Positions 1 to 7,771 are shown, counted from the first letter of the stretch. The stretch is DNA of 17,718 nucleotides from CAYLLN01 sp036496265 (GCA_036496265.1 DASXLL010000390.1:1-17718); one strand, 5' to 3'. Notes: a model not told the origin generated them from the sequence alone. Made by a program: numbers and translations.

Positions 1-49
1 GAGCGTCGGTGAGATCCGTGAGATAGGCCTTTCGCGAAGTGGCTTCCAT
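1..49 (-). CDS. IS5-family transposase, N-terminal 16 residues only
   Basis: Reading left from the ATG at 49-47 gives MEATSRKAYLTDLTDA before the window ends. The block 'KAY-x-TDLTDA' is the typical opening of IS5-family DDE transposases (usually YPSDLTDAQW). A good ribosome binding site, AGGAG, lies 9 bases upstream (TTTTAGGAGTGCCGGC then ATG). The catalytic DDE domain is outside the window, so whether the gene is intact cannot be judged. The reading frame is too short to be identified without the motif, but motif and ribosome site agree. Confidence 0.7.
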   Translation of the reverse strand, partial: MEATSRKAYLTDLTDA

Positions 50-137
50 GCCGGCACTCCTAAAACAAGGGACAAGGGAATCCCTGAATCTACGAGGAAT
101 GGCGAAACTGCGTCGAGATCACTTCTCGGATAGGCTC
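1..137 (-). mobile_element. 5' end of an IS5-like insertion sequence, truncated by the window edge
   Basis: A transposase start lies at base 49 reading left. Its 5' leader runs up to a probable element tip near base 137. Read on the minus strand, the tip begins GAGCCTATCCGAGAAGTG and is preceded by TTA. This resembles the terminal repeats of IS5-family (IS1031-type) elements, which duplicate a 3-bp TNA target; that comparison is from memory. The opposite end is outside the window, so the inverted repeat and target duplication cannot be verified. The element sits 86 bp beyond the stop codon of the glycosidase-like gene and does not disrupt it. Confidence 0.5.
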
Positions 138-223
138 TAAGGTGTCGATCGAACGTGGCACGTATCGAATTTGCCATCCTGCGGATGCTCAGCAACGATC
201 AAAAGACGGCCGGTTCCTGAAGT

Positions 224-1915
224 TCATCTTTCCAACAACCTCAAAATCACATCAGCTCCTGGCCAGGGTGCCGTCAGGTTGCACCAGTTACCGGCCGTAA
301 CATCGGCATCAGTTTGCGAGTGGCCATCTGCGGCGCGATACCACTCGACGGAGAATTTTCCCTCCGCAGCGCGCAGGTCCAGGCGAATCTGAGCTGTCGC
401 TGCGGTGTTGACCTGGGCCGCTTGTTCATCGGCCGAGGCATGAGGATGGTAGATCAGAAACTCTTGCCAACCGCGGCGCATCACGCGCGGCGACTGCGCG
501 TCGCTCTGTGCAGCAACCGCTTGGGCGAGTGTGTGGTCCGGCTCGAACTGGCCCAAGTCAATCGCTCGCTGCTCAAAAAAGTTGCGAATGGGATGCACGG
601 AGCCGAGGCCGATGAGCGGCGCGCGAAAGGAAGTTTCTGGGCGCTTTTGGTAGGTGCTGGGTCTGACGCCGGTTTCCGAATAGGGATGCACCGTCCACCA
701 GCGGCCGCCGTAGTTGGTGGAACCGCCCGACAAAAGCCACGACCAGAACAGCCGCCGCTGCCAATATCGCATGTGCAGAGGATCCAGCCGCGGGCCGTGA
801 TCCTGCTCGTAGCGATCTTCGCCGAGGAAAACCGGTTTGGCGAGGTCGTGATAGGAGCGGTACTGGAGGGCGCCCAAGTCATGGGCATGCTCGAGGTGTA
901 CGTAGGTCGCCCAGTCTTCGTTGCCGAAGTAGAACGGCAGCCGGCGGGCATGGCCCGTCGAGCGGGGATGCTGCCAGGGATCATGCCGCTGTAAATAGGC
1001 ACCCACCTCTCGGGCCATGGCGTTGCTATTGGGGAATTTGTCGCCGTAGTGGGCGTCGTTGGTAATTAACCAGAAGAGTTGCGGATAGGCAGAGAACCTA
1101 GCTACAAGGTGCCGCAGTAGGCGATCGCGCTGCGCGGAGGTGAGTGCGGTCCAGAACCGGTCGTCACGGGCATAGGCTTCGAGTGGGAACAGAATCAATT
1201 GCACGGCCACTTCGGGGTACTCGTCGAGAAGCATTCTTAGCCGGTGGTCGGCACACTGCAGATTCTCCAGCCGCAGCCGATCGAGCGTATTTCCGTCGAA
1301 GTGCCAGGCCTTCCATTGCTCCGTGGATTCCGAGAATCCCTCGCGCCGGCTGGCAAGAAAGCAGCGCAGCGACGTTATGCCATGCGCGACATCGTCGCCG
1401 ACATACCGCCGCGCATCGTCATCGGAGACCGGATTCCCGTTGCCGTCATATGCGCAGAGGAGAAAATAGGCCGTGTCGTTCAGATTCAAGAACCAGCGGC
1501 CGTCCTCGGTGATCCACTGCCTCGGATTCTTGGGATGCGGCAAGAGTCGGCCCCGTAGGTTCGAGTCTGCGGCCTGAAAGCTGCCTGAATTGCCATCGAG
1601 CCTGGGATCGGTTGCACAGTGCGATTCCCACCGCCAGCCGCCAGGTTCGCTGACGTATGTACGCGCGCGCCAGGTATTCTCGCCATCGTAGAATGCGGGC
1701 ACTGTGCGGGCCTGGTTTGATCCGGACGGTGGACTGAAGGTAACCGTCACCAGCGTGTCGAACGGATTGGCAACGCCGCCATCACCAGTCAACGATACCT
1801 CGTGGACCCCAAACCTGGTGGCGGTGGCGCCAGTCGAAAAGTTTTCAGCCAGCGCGCATTTCACTCCTCCGCTCGCGTTCAAACACGTCAATACAATTGC
1901 AAGCATGGTGCGCAT
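224..1915 (-). CDS. secreted glycoside-hydrolase-like protein, DUF5060 + DUF4038 + collagen-binding-like C-terminus
   Basis: This is an exported 563-residue protein. The start chosen is ATG at 1915, because AGAGGA lies about 8 bases upstream and a Sec signal follows (MRTMLAIVLTCLNASGG, cleavage near ALA). The open frame runs upstream to a TTG at 2020 but has no signal there. Residues ~35-115 match the beta-sandwich DUF5060. Residues ~125-445 match the DUF4038 TIM barrel related to apiosidase-type hydrolases: the opening block is WFLNLNDTAYFLL, a likely acid-base region is ITNDAHYGD (N286-D287), the likely nucleophile E366 lies in KPVFLGEDRYE, and a later block is FWSWLLSGGSTNYGG. Residues ~480-562 resemble the putative collagen-binding domain that often ends these proteins (FSVEWYRAADG). 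It probably cleaves a glycan outside the cytoplasm; the substrate is unknown. Where family members usually have Asn-Glu, this one has Asn-Asp. Confidence 0.82.
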   Translation of the reverse strand: MRTMLAIVLTCLNASGGVKCALAENFSTGATATRFGVHEVSLTGDGGVANPFDTLVTVTFSPPSGSNQARTVPAFYDGENTWRARTYVSEPGGWRWESHCATDPRLDGNSGSFQAADSNLRGRLLPHPKNPRQWITEDGRWFLNLNDTAYFLLCAYDGNGNPVSDDDARRYVGDDVAHGITSLRCFLASRREGFSESTEQWKAWHFDGNTLDRLRLENLQCADHRLRMLLDEYPEVAVQLILFPLEAYARDDRFWTALTSAQRDRLLRHLVARFSAYPQLFWLITNDAHYGDKFPNSNAMAREVGAYLQRHDPWQHPRSTGHARRLPFYFGNEDWATYVHLEHAHDLGALQYRSYHDLAKPVFLGEDRYEQDHGPRLDPLHMRYWQRRLFWSWLLSGGSTNYGGRWWTVHPYSETGVRPSTYQKRPETSFRAPLIGLGSVHPIRNFFEQRAIDLGQFEPDHTLAQAVAAQSDAQSPRVMRRGWQEFLIYHPHASADEQAAQVNTAATAQIRLDLRAAEGKFSVEWYRAADGHSQTDADVTAGNWCNLTAPWPGADVILRLLER

Positions 1916-2174
1916 TGAATTGGATCCTCTTTGCGGTCGGTGAAGACTGCTTCCCTTCGTCGAATTGTTCATGCTCATCGACATGGACAGTACCGTTACG
2001 CCCGCGCGGCCGCGGGCCAATTTGATTAACGCAGACGGTGCCCGCGTGTTTTCATTCGACCTTACCTCGGATCAACTGACAGCCAAGCCCGTCGCACCCT
2101 AAAATGTCATCATGTCCGTCCTTGAAATCCTCGTGCAGCTTAAGCCTCTCCTCCTTCCGTTCGTTGTCTCAAAT
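1916..2174. other. intergenic region upstream of the glycosidase-like gene
   Basis: This 259-bp gap between two minus-strand genes holds no supported gene. The glycosidase frame stays open to a TTG at 2020, but the N-terminal extension has no signal or conserved residues. A GC-only inverted repeat lies at 2000-2017. On the minus strand a strong AAGGAGG purine run (around 2150) has no start codon at a useful distance. I could not pick a convincing -35/-10 pair. The two genes may be separately transcribed, or the gap may be a long leader. Confidence 0.4.
2000..2017. repeat. perfect GC inverted repeat (hairpin), 7-bp stem, 4-base loop
   Basis: GCCCGCG-CGGC-CGCGGGC can fold into a 7-bp all-GC hairpin. 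It lies about 85 bases upstream of the glycosidase-like start codon, on the leader side. It has no trailing T-run on either strand, so it is not a classical intrinsic terminator. It could be a leader structure or simply a by-product of GC-rich sequence. Confidence 0.35.
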
Positions 2175-2993
2175 CTAATTAGCATCGCGCTCGGCGAATA
2201 GGATCTGGCGTTTGGCGCGATTGATGCCGACGAGGCCGCCCGTAACTGGATCGGCGGCAATGCCCTGACCCGTGAAAGGCACGCTCTGGGTCGCGACAAA
2301 AGCGAGCTCGTTCCCTTCGTCTGGAAGCCGCAATTGATAGAGGATGGGATGATCGTGGTCGGTTACAAGCAGACAGCCTTCGCGCCACAAGCCGCCCGAT
2401 AAACTCATTTGCCCGATGTGTCGGATCACGTCGGCAGGATAGGTCCACCGCCGCAATTCCCGCCACTGCTCGTCGAATTCGACCAGAAAAGTCTGGCTGT
2501 TATCATTTCCATAGCGGGCGAAATTGCACCACCACCGCCCACGCTCGCAAACGGCCCACGTCAAGCTTCCGCCATAGTTGCCAAAATCCTTAAACGTGGA
2601 CAGGCGCATGGCCTGCGTGTCGAGAACTTTGATCTCGCTTCGTTCCGGCGTTTTCGGATAGTTCGAGTGCGCACAATACAGCTTGCCGTCCTGCAAAAAG
2701 CCGCTGTTCAAATGCTCTGCTTCACCAGCACTAACAGCGATTTTGGCCCCCGATCGGCGGTCATATTTGGCGACGACCTTGCTGGCGATCGCAAACACGA
2801 ATTCATCGTCAGCCGCCGCCGCTTGATGTGCTTCTGGCGCCTCCAAGCTACTTTTCACCGACCACGCCGGACCGTCGGCGCGGACAACGCCTGCGATGGC
2901 CGAAACCAAACTGACGACGAATAAGCTGCCAACAAACGGCTTCCAGAATTGCGACATTTTCGATTTGGCTGAGGATGAAGAAACAGGGAACAT
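2175..2993 (-). CDS. exported beta-propeller-like protein of unknown function
   Basis: This 272-residue protein matches no family I can name. A hydrophobic signal segment runs about residues 13-38 (MSQFWKPFVGSLFVVSLVSA, then AGVVRADG), so the protein is probably exported. The rest reads as short beta-rich repeats typical of propellers or NHL-like folds, for example KVVAKYDRRSGAKIAV, SEIKVLDTQAMRLSTF and QTFLVEFDEQWRELRRW, followed by GQGIAADPVTGGLVGINR near the C-terminus. The start at 2993 has AAGGA 10 bases upstream. An internal ATG at 2957 would give a more conventional signal peptide but has no ribosome site. It lies upstream of the glycosidase-like gene on the same strand, 259 bp away, so a shared transcript is possible but not shown. 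A role in ligand or sugar binding is only a guess. Confidence 0.7.
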   Translation of the reverse strand: MFPVSSSSAKSKMSQFWKPFVGSLFVVSLVSAIAGVVRADGPAWSVKSSLEAPEAHQAAAADDEFVFAIASKVVAKYDRRSGAKIAVSAGEAEHLNSGFLQDGKLYCAHSNYPKTPERSEIKVLDTQAMRLSTFKDFGNYGGSLTWAVCERGRWWCNFARYGNDNSQTFLVEFDEQWRELRRWTYPADVIRHIGQMSLSGGLWREGCLLVTDHDHPILYQLRLPDEGNELAFVATQSVPFTGQGIAADPVTGGLVGINRAKRQILFAERDAN

Positions 2994-3006
2994 CCAGGTA
3001 GAGTCC

Positions 3007-3204
3007 TTAATCTTGAATACGGTCCGTTTGCGGTGCGGGCAGCTTAGGAAATTCCGCCTCGTCGCCGGCTGGCAGATCGGTTTCGCGGGCCAAGCCCGCG
3101 CTCGATCAACTCAGCGGCGCCGTGACAGTGCGGCCCAGTTGTTCCTCCTTTGTGAATTCCGCCACCAGCCAAGTCAGTGTGACCTGAATCTGCCATGAAT
3201 TCCT
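3007..3204 (-). pseudogene. possible decayed 3' end of an unidentified gene
   Basis: One minus-strand frame is open for 32 codons, meets one TGA (3108-3106), and is open again for 32 codons to a TAA (3009-3007). It contains VTLTWLVAEFTKEEQLGR before the TGA and ARETDLPAGDEAEFPKLP after it. About two thirds of the codons end in G or C on both sides of the stop, like the neighbouring genes. The TAA lies just before the ribosome site of the propeller-like gene, where an upstream operon partner would end. No ATG start or recognisable domain is present. It could be chance. Confidence 0.2.
3084..3100. repeat. perfect GC inverted repeat (hairpin), 7-bp stem, 3-base loop
   Basis: CGCGGGC-CAA-GCCCGCG forms a perfect 7-bp stem. 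It overlaps the possible decayed gene end and has no T-run after it. It shares the 10-mer CGCGGGCCAA with the hairpin region at 2011-2020, which may be coincidence. Confidence 0.35.
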
Positions 3205-3316
3205 CTAATAACTTCAAAAAGTTGTATCGATATCGCCGGCGCGCCAGAATTGTCGCTGAGAACCCACGAGTCTCTTTGCTCTGAGTGCTGCGAAACAAGC
3301 CAAAAAGGCAATCACG

Positions 3317-6205
3317 ATGTTCGGCAAACACTGTCTTCATTTTGGCGCCGTTGTTATAGCGCTGGTGGCCTTCGGCCGCGGACAAGCGCAATCCGGTCCG
3401 GCGATCGACGCGCCCGCCGTATCGCGTCCCAGTTATACCTACCAGTCGCTGGGCGAACGAAAACTCCAGCTCGTGATGCACCGCCCGCCTCAGTGGCAAA
3501 CTCAAGACAAGCGAACGGCAATCGTTTTCTTCAGCGGGTCGCACAAGGTGCAGCCGGATGCCAATGGCAAGCTTCCCCCGCTCGCTGACGAGCGAGCGCG
3601 GCTCGGTCTGCCAATTGTGAACCGGGGGCCGGGAGGCGAGCATCACGTGCCGTTGCTCGATGCTTTCGCCCAGCGAGGCTACGTTTGCCTGCACGTGGAG
3701 TATCGCACGCGCGGCAAGGATGGCATCCTGCCTGGTGAAGATATCGCAGACGCGATCAATGCCATGCGGTGGATTCGCGGCCACGCGAGGGAGCTTGGCA
3801 TTGACCCTGATCGAATCGTCGCTGCTGGCGGGTCATCGGGCGCGTACCTGGCAGCCAGCCTGTTTACATTCGAGGGCCGTTACCCGGCCGTCGAACAACC
3901 GGCCATCTCCGCGCGGCCGAATGCCATCCTTCTCTATTCACCACTGGTGGATTGGCTTGAAGTGGGCAGCATGTCAGAGAGCTTCCTCGTCGTGCTGGGC
4001 GGCGACAAGGAACGCGGGACGAATATTTCACCTGCGCGGCACTGGCGCAAGGACTGTCCGCCGACGCTCGTGATGGTTGGCAGCAATGAACCTCCTTTCG
4101 CCACGGTCAAAGCGTTTGGCGAAAAATGGCGGGACGCGGGCGCGCCCTTGGAGCTGTTCGTAGCCGATGGTGAGCCGCACGGCTTTTTTGGAAAGGCGGC
4201 CTGGATCGAGAAAACGATTGCGCTCACCGAGACGTTTCTCAAACAGCACAAGCTGGAGCCGATTGCCGCGCGTGCCGCTGGAGCCGCCATAATCGATCGC
4301 CCTACGAGCGCCGTGTATAAGTCAATCGGTGAGCGAATGCTGCACGTTGCGATTCATTACCCGCCGCAGTGGAACCCGACCGATGCACGGCCAGCGATGT
4401 TGCTATTCGGCGGCGGCGGCTTCAATCCGCAGGACAAAGATACGGGCGAGATCATTCCGAATGCCGGCGATGGCAAGCAAGCCAGCGCAGCGACCAGCAG
4501 CGGGCTTGGTCAAGCCTTTTTGGTCGAAGCGGAGCACTTTGCCAAATTGGGACTGGTAACGCTGTGCGTCGAATACCGCAAGCGGCGAACCGACGGCGTG
4601 CTGCCCGACAAATCGCTAGAAGACGCCAAAAGCGCCATGCGCTGGGGGCGCTCGAATGCTGCCAAGCTGGGTATCGATCCGAATCGCATCGTGGCCTGCG
4701 GGGGCTCGTCGGGCGGGCATTTGGCTGCCAGTCTCGCGGCGATCCGCGATTTCAACGCCGCGGAAGACAACCTCAATATATCAGCCGAGCCAAACCTGCT
4801 GATCCTCCACTACCCGCTGCTCGATTTCCTGGCAGGCGGCACGCGCAAGGTGCAGTTTCTCGACGCCCTGAATGGCAATAGGCAGCTTGGAGAGCGACTT
4901 TCGCCCGCGCGGCACTGGACCAAGGACATGCCTCCGGCGCTGCTGTTCATCGGGACCAATGACCCCATGTACGAGTCGGTGACCGCATTTGTGGACACAT
5001 GGAAAAAAGCCGGGGGCAAGCTGGAATTATTTGTCGGCGAAGGCGCCGGCCACGGTTTTTCCAGCACGCCGAAGTGGCACGACCGGACGCTGCCACCAGT
5101 GGAGGCGTTTCTGCGACGCGAAGGCTATCTCGATGCCACGAACCAGGAAACCAATCGCCAATCGAGCCGGGCTAGCCGCTCCAGCCCACTCGTTCCGATT
5201 GCGACGCTTGTCGAGCAGCTCCACGCCCCGAATATTGACTCCAGGCTCGCGGCTGCCATCGCCATTCTGGAGAGCGATGCTTCCCGCGAAGCATATCCGG
5301 CCCTCGTTCAGGCCTTAAAGGATGACGAACTGCTCGACGTCCGCTTGGCCGCTACCGCGATTTTCACTCGCCCGCGATCAGCCGCCGGCGCCGAGCAACT
5401 TTGTGAAGCCTTGAAGCTCGGCACCAAGGCGCGGGTTGCAGCGGCTTGGGAGCTAAGTCGTATTGGGCCGTCGGTAGCCGACATCGTCACTGCGCCCCTC
5501 TTGGCCGCCCTGGCTCATCCCGACAAACATGAACGCAACTTCGTCACGCTCGCACTCGCAATGAGCGGCAGCCGCACGGCGGAGGTAAGGCGCGCCATGC
5601 AGCAAATTGCAGACGATCCAGGTTCGTCGGACACACCTCAGACGAATTACAAGCTTCCTCGCGCCTTGGCGGCGATAGCCATCGACTTAAACAAACAGGT
5701 CGATGAACCGCGAGCGCTCGATGAAGATATCTCTGCCATCATTGGCAAGCTGTCGAGCGGCGCGCCACGAGTGAATCCGCAAATCGTCGCCGGGCTACAG
5801 TCGCTCGGTGCGTTTGCCGGCGCCATGTCGCCATCGCCAAAACCACAACGCCGCGAACCACCGGCCGTTCATGAATCGATTTCTCTGGCCATCGGTTACC
5901 TGGATTCGCTTTCCTCTCCGTCTGGTCCCCAGAGCATCGACCGCGAGGAGAAAGAGGGAAAATTGAGCGAGGCAGCGCGGCAATACTTGATGGCCCTCGG
6001 CGGAGTCCAGCAAGGGATTGCGGCGGTGCTACAGCAGGCGATAGCCGACGCCGATCGAGATCAAAGAGTCCTCGCACTTCGCCGACTAGCCTCCTTGGGT
6101 GCTGCGGCCAAGGAAGCACTGCCAGCTATTGAATCGGCTAAGGCCGATCCGGATTGGATCATTCGCCGCGAAGCCTACTTCGCGTCGATTCGAGTTCGCG
6201 AATAA
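3317..6205 (+). CDS. exported tandem alpha/beta-hydrolase (esterase-like) protein with C-terminal HEAT-like repeats
   Basis: This is a 962-residue protein. AAGG lies about 8 bases before the ATG, and a Sec signal follows (CLHFGAVVIALVAFGRGQAQS). Two homologous alpha/beta-hydrolase domains of the acetylesterase (BD-FAE/Aes-like) type occupy residues ~38-315 and ~325-605. Domain 1 has the nucleophile elbow GGSSGAY with Ser173, His288 in EPHGFF, and Glu258 (GSNEPPF) at the acid position. Domain 2 has Ser464 in GGSSGGH, His579 in AGHGFS, and Asp549 (GTNDPMY). The oxyanion-hole block, usually HGGG, reads FFSGSH (71-76) in domain 1 and FGGGGF (364-369) in domain 2. Residues ~625-962 are Ala- and Leu-rich helical pairs typical of HEAT repeats (SRLAAAIAILESDASREAYP; RVLALRRLASLGAAAKEALP). 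The likely role is extracytoplasmic de-esterification, with the repeats as a protein-binding scaffold; the substrate is unknown. It stands alone on its strand. Confidence 0.85.
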   Translation: MFGKHCLHFGAVVIALVAFGRGQAQSGPAIDAPAVSRPSYTYQSLGERKLQLVMHRPPQWQTQDKRTAIVFFSGSHKVQPDANGKLPPLADERARLGLPIVNRGPGGEHHVPLLDAFAQRGYVCLHVEYRTRGKDGILPGEDIADAINAMRWIRGHARELGIDPDRIVAAGGSSGAYLAASLFTFEGRYPAVEQPAISARPNAILLYSPLVDWLEVGSMSESFLVVLGGDKERGTNISPARHWRKDCPPTLVMVGSNEPPFATVKAFGEKWRDAGAPLELFVADGEPHGFFGKAAWIEKTIALTETFLKQHKLEPIAARAAGAAIIDRPTSAVYKSIGERMLHVAIHYPPQWNPTDARPAMLLFGGGGFNPQDKDTGEIIPNAGDGKQASAATSSGLGQAFLVEAEHFAKLGLVTLCVEYRKRRTDGVLPDKSLEDAKSAMRWGRSNAAKLGIDPNRIVACGGSSGGHLAASLAAIRDFNAAEDNLNISAEPNLLILHYPLLDFLAGGTRKVQFLDALNGNRQLGERLSPARHWTKDMPPALLFIGTNDPMYESVTAFVDTWKKAGGKLELFVGEGAGHGFSSTPKWHDRTLPPVEAFLRREGYLDATNQETNRQSSRASRSSPLVPIATLVEQLHAPNIDSRLAAAIAILESDASREAYPALVQALKDDELLDVRLAATAIFTRPRSAAGAEQLCEALKLGTKARVAAAWELSRIGPSVADIVTAPLLAALAHPDKHERNFVTLALAMSGSRTAEVRRAMQQIADDPGSSDTPQTNYKLPRALAAIAIDLNKQVDEPRALDEDISAIIGKLSSGAPRVNPQIVAGLQSLGAFAGAMSPSPKPQRREPPAVHESISLAIGYLDSLSSPSGPQSIDREEKEGKLSEAARQYLMALGGVQQGIAAVLQQAIADADRDQRVLALRRLASLGAAAKEALPAIESAKADPDWIIRREAYFASIRVRE

Positions 6206-6441
6206 AAGACCATGACGGCGTGATCGCTGTTCTGAATCAAAATCGTGTCGCCATTTCGAGCGGCGTCAATGGCGACCTGTATTTCAACAGAATTGTTTTG
6301 GTACCCGCAGCGTGCGCGGCATTTGGGCCTGGATTAAGCAGCAAAACATCGCTGCAACCAGCCCTGCACCCAGGATTTGCCATTTCACGATGCATCTGCA
6401 AATGGTCATTAGATCGGTTTGACGAACGTTGCGGCCTCGCG
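6206..6441. other. intergenic region between convergent genes
   Basis: This 236-bp region lies between the 3' ends of the double hydrolase and the DUF1552 gene, where terminators would be expected. The only hairpin seen is weak: CCATTT (6380-6385) with AAATGG (6400-6405) around a 14-base loop, without a T-run. A minus-strand frame open from 6333 to 6178 is discussed among the rejected items. No gene is supported here. Confidence 0.4.
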
Positions 6442-7752
6442 TTAAGCCATCTCCAGACCGCGCATCGTTCCTGTGGAAGAGGCGAATTCGTCGGCTTCGA
6501 TTCCCATGCGCTGCAACATCGAGACGAACAGGTTGGGCAGCGGATAGTTGTGGACCGTATCGAACGCCAGGTGCTGGCCATGTTTGAACCCGCCGCCGGC
6601 AAAGAGAATCGGCAGATTCGTATTCACATGCTTGTTGGCGTCGCCCAGGTTCGTGCCATAGACGATCATCGACCGGTCCAAAAGCGGCCGGCCGTCTTCC
6701 TGTACCGACTTCAGCTCACCGAGCAGGTTGCTCAACAGCTGCATGTGCTTCTGGTCGATGGCCTTGAGCTGCGAAATTTTAGATTCTGATCGGCCGTGGT
6801 GCGACAGGTTGTGGTAGCCATCGGTCAGTTCGATCCCTTCCATCTGGATCACCGGCGAGTTGACGCTGTCCAGCAACATCGCCACCGAGCGAGTCGAGTC
6901 CGTCTCGAAAGCCAGCCGCACCAGGTCGTACATCAGCTTGACCTTCTCCATATACTCGCGGCTGCTGGCCGGATCGACCGGCTCTTCCACCCGAACGACC
7001 GGCCGCGGCTTGCCTTCCCAAGCGCGAGCCATGTTCATCCGCTGCTCCAGTTCCCGGACGCTGCTGAAATATTGATCGAGCCGGCTGCGATCGCGCGGGC
7101 CGACTTTTCGTTGCAAGTCTTGGGCCTGGTCGGCGACCGAGTCGAGAATGCTCTCGCCCAGGGCCAGCTTTTTCACTTGCGTTTTGGCTGCTTCGCCCGT
7201 CCCCTCGACGAACAAGCGACGAAAGACGGCCGCCGGGCTTTCATCGCTGGGAATCAGCACACCGGAACTGGTCCAAGCCAGGCTGCGATAGCCCTGGATC
7301 GCGTTGACGCTCAGGTTGAGCGAGGGGAAGCGGGTCAGATGGCCGATTCGCTCCGCGATGAACTGGTCGAGTGAAATCGTGTTGCGGAATCCGCCGCGAG
7401 CCGGATGCGGCGCCGCAGTCAAGAAACAAATATCCGCCGGGTGGCCGCCATCGCAGTCGGGGTGCCACACGCCGCTGAAGACAGTGAAATCGTCCTTGTG
7501 CTCCTTCAACGTTTCCAGATAAGGCGAAAGCGTGTAGTTCCGGCCGCTGTCCTTGGGAAAGAACTCGCCGGGCAACATGCCCAGATTGTTGCAAACGGCG
7601 AACATTCGCCGCGGCGCGTTGGCCTCGGCCTTGGCCTCGCTGGCAAACGCCGGCCGCATCGCGTCGAGCAGCGGCAGAGAAAGAGCCACGCCCGCGCCGC
7701 GAAGGAAGCTCCGCCGCGAGAGCGGCTGTCGCAGGGAAATTCTCGTCGTCAT
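6442..7752 (-). CDS. DUF1552 family Tat-exported protein
   Basis: This 436-residue protein has a twin-arginine signal at residues 13-31 (SRRSFLRGAGVALSLPLLDA). The body follows the DUF1552 pattern common in planctomycetes: FAVCNNLGMLPGEFFP, FSGVWHPDCDGGHPADICFL, FRNTISLDQFIAERIG, LAWTSSGVLIPSDESPAAVF, TDGYHNLSHHGR, IVYGTNLGDANKHVNTNLPI and a C-terminal NYPLPNLFVSMLQRMGIE. Its biochemical role is unestablished; family members are almost always encoded next to a DUF1592-type cytochrome protein, as here. It starts 19 bp after the DUF1592 stop codon with GGAG about 11 bases before its ATG, so the two are cotranscribed. Length is normal for the family and there is no sign of damage. It is likely folded in the cytoplasm before Tat export. 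Confidence 0.92.
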   Translation of the reverse strand: MTTRISLRQPLSRRSFLRGAGVALSLPLLDAMRPAFASEAKAEANAPRRMFAVCNNLGMLPGEFFPKDSGRNYTLSPYLETLKEHKDDFTVFSGVWHPDCDGGHPADICFLTAAPHPARGGFRNTISLDQFIAERIGHLTRFPSLNLSVNAIQGYRSLAWTSSGVLIPSDESPAAVFRRLFVEGTGEAAKTQVKKLALGESILDSVADQAQDLQRKVGPRDRSRLDQYFSSVRELEQRMNMARAWEGKPRPVVRVEEPVDPASSREYMEKVKLMYDLVRLAFETDSTRSVAMLLDSVNSPVIQMEGIELTDGYHNLSHHGRSESKISQLKAIDQKHMQLLSNLLGELKSVQEDGRPLLDRSMIVYGTNLGDANKHVNTNLPILFAGGGFKHGQHLAFDTVHNYPLPNLFVSMLQRMGIEADEFASSTGTMRGLEMA

Positions 7753-7771
7753 GGCGCTCGGCTCCAGTTTC

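Larger units (their letters stand above)
2994..3316. other. divergent intergenic region between the propeller-like gene and the double hydrolase
   Basis: This 323-bp gap separates genes that read away from each other, so it should contain both promoters. It includes a possible decayed gene end on the minus strand (3007-3204), a GC hairpin (3084-3100), a short inverted repeat AACTT-CAAA-AAGTT (3210-3223) and a palindrome CGATATCG (3228-3235). A weak plus-strand promoter guess is TTGTAT (3222) with CAGAAT 17 bases later, which I do not consider good enough to annotate. Longer open frames overlapping here are shadows. Confidence 0.4.

Noticed and set aside
138..223. Minus-strand frame starting MANSIRATFDRH downstream of the glycosidase-like gene and running into the IS5-like element.
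   Set aside because: No proper ribosome spacing and no recognisable sequence; not enough to claim a second disrupted gene.
2026..2055. Nine-residue minus-strand open frame (MKTRGHRLR) with GAGGTAAGG ahead of it, in the leader of the glycosidase-like gene.
   Set aside because: A leader peptide is possible, but nothing links it to attenuation: no terminator/antiterminator pair and no codon bias toward one amino acid.
3222..3250. TTGTAT and CAGAAT with a 17-base spacer as promoter of the double hydrolase.
   Set aside because: Both boxes deviate too far from consensus, with only the spacing in favour.
3044..3784. 246-codon minus-strand open frame.
   Set aside because: Most of it is antisense to the double hydrolase, and it carries no recognisable motif; it is a shadow of the real gene.
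6178..6333. Minus-strand open frame of 52 codons with a Cys pair (PKCRARCGY) followed by VAIDAARNGDTILIQ, which resembles the start of a right-handed beta-helix protein.
   Set aside because: It has no start codon or ribosome site, ends inside the coding end of the hydrolase gene, and 52 open codons are expected by chance in this base composition. A protein search of this frame would settle it.
6380..6405. Inverted repeat CCATTT/AAATGG between convergent genes as a bidirectional terminator.
   Set aside because: A 6-bp AT-containing stem with a 14-base loop and no T-run is too weak to call.
6154..6789. 211-codon plus-strand open frame spanning the hydrolase-DUF1552 gap.
   Set aside because: Most of it is antisense to the DUF1552 gene, whose motifs are unambiguous.
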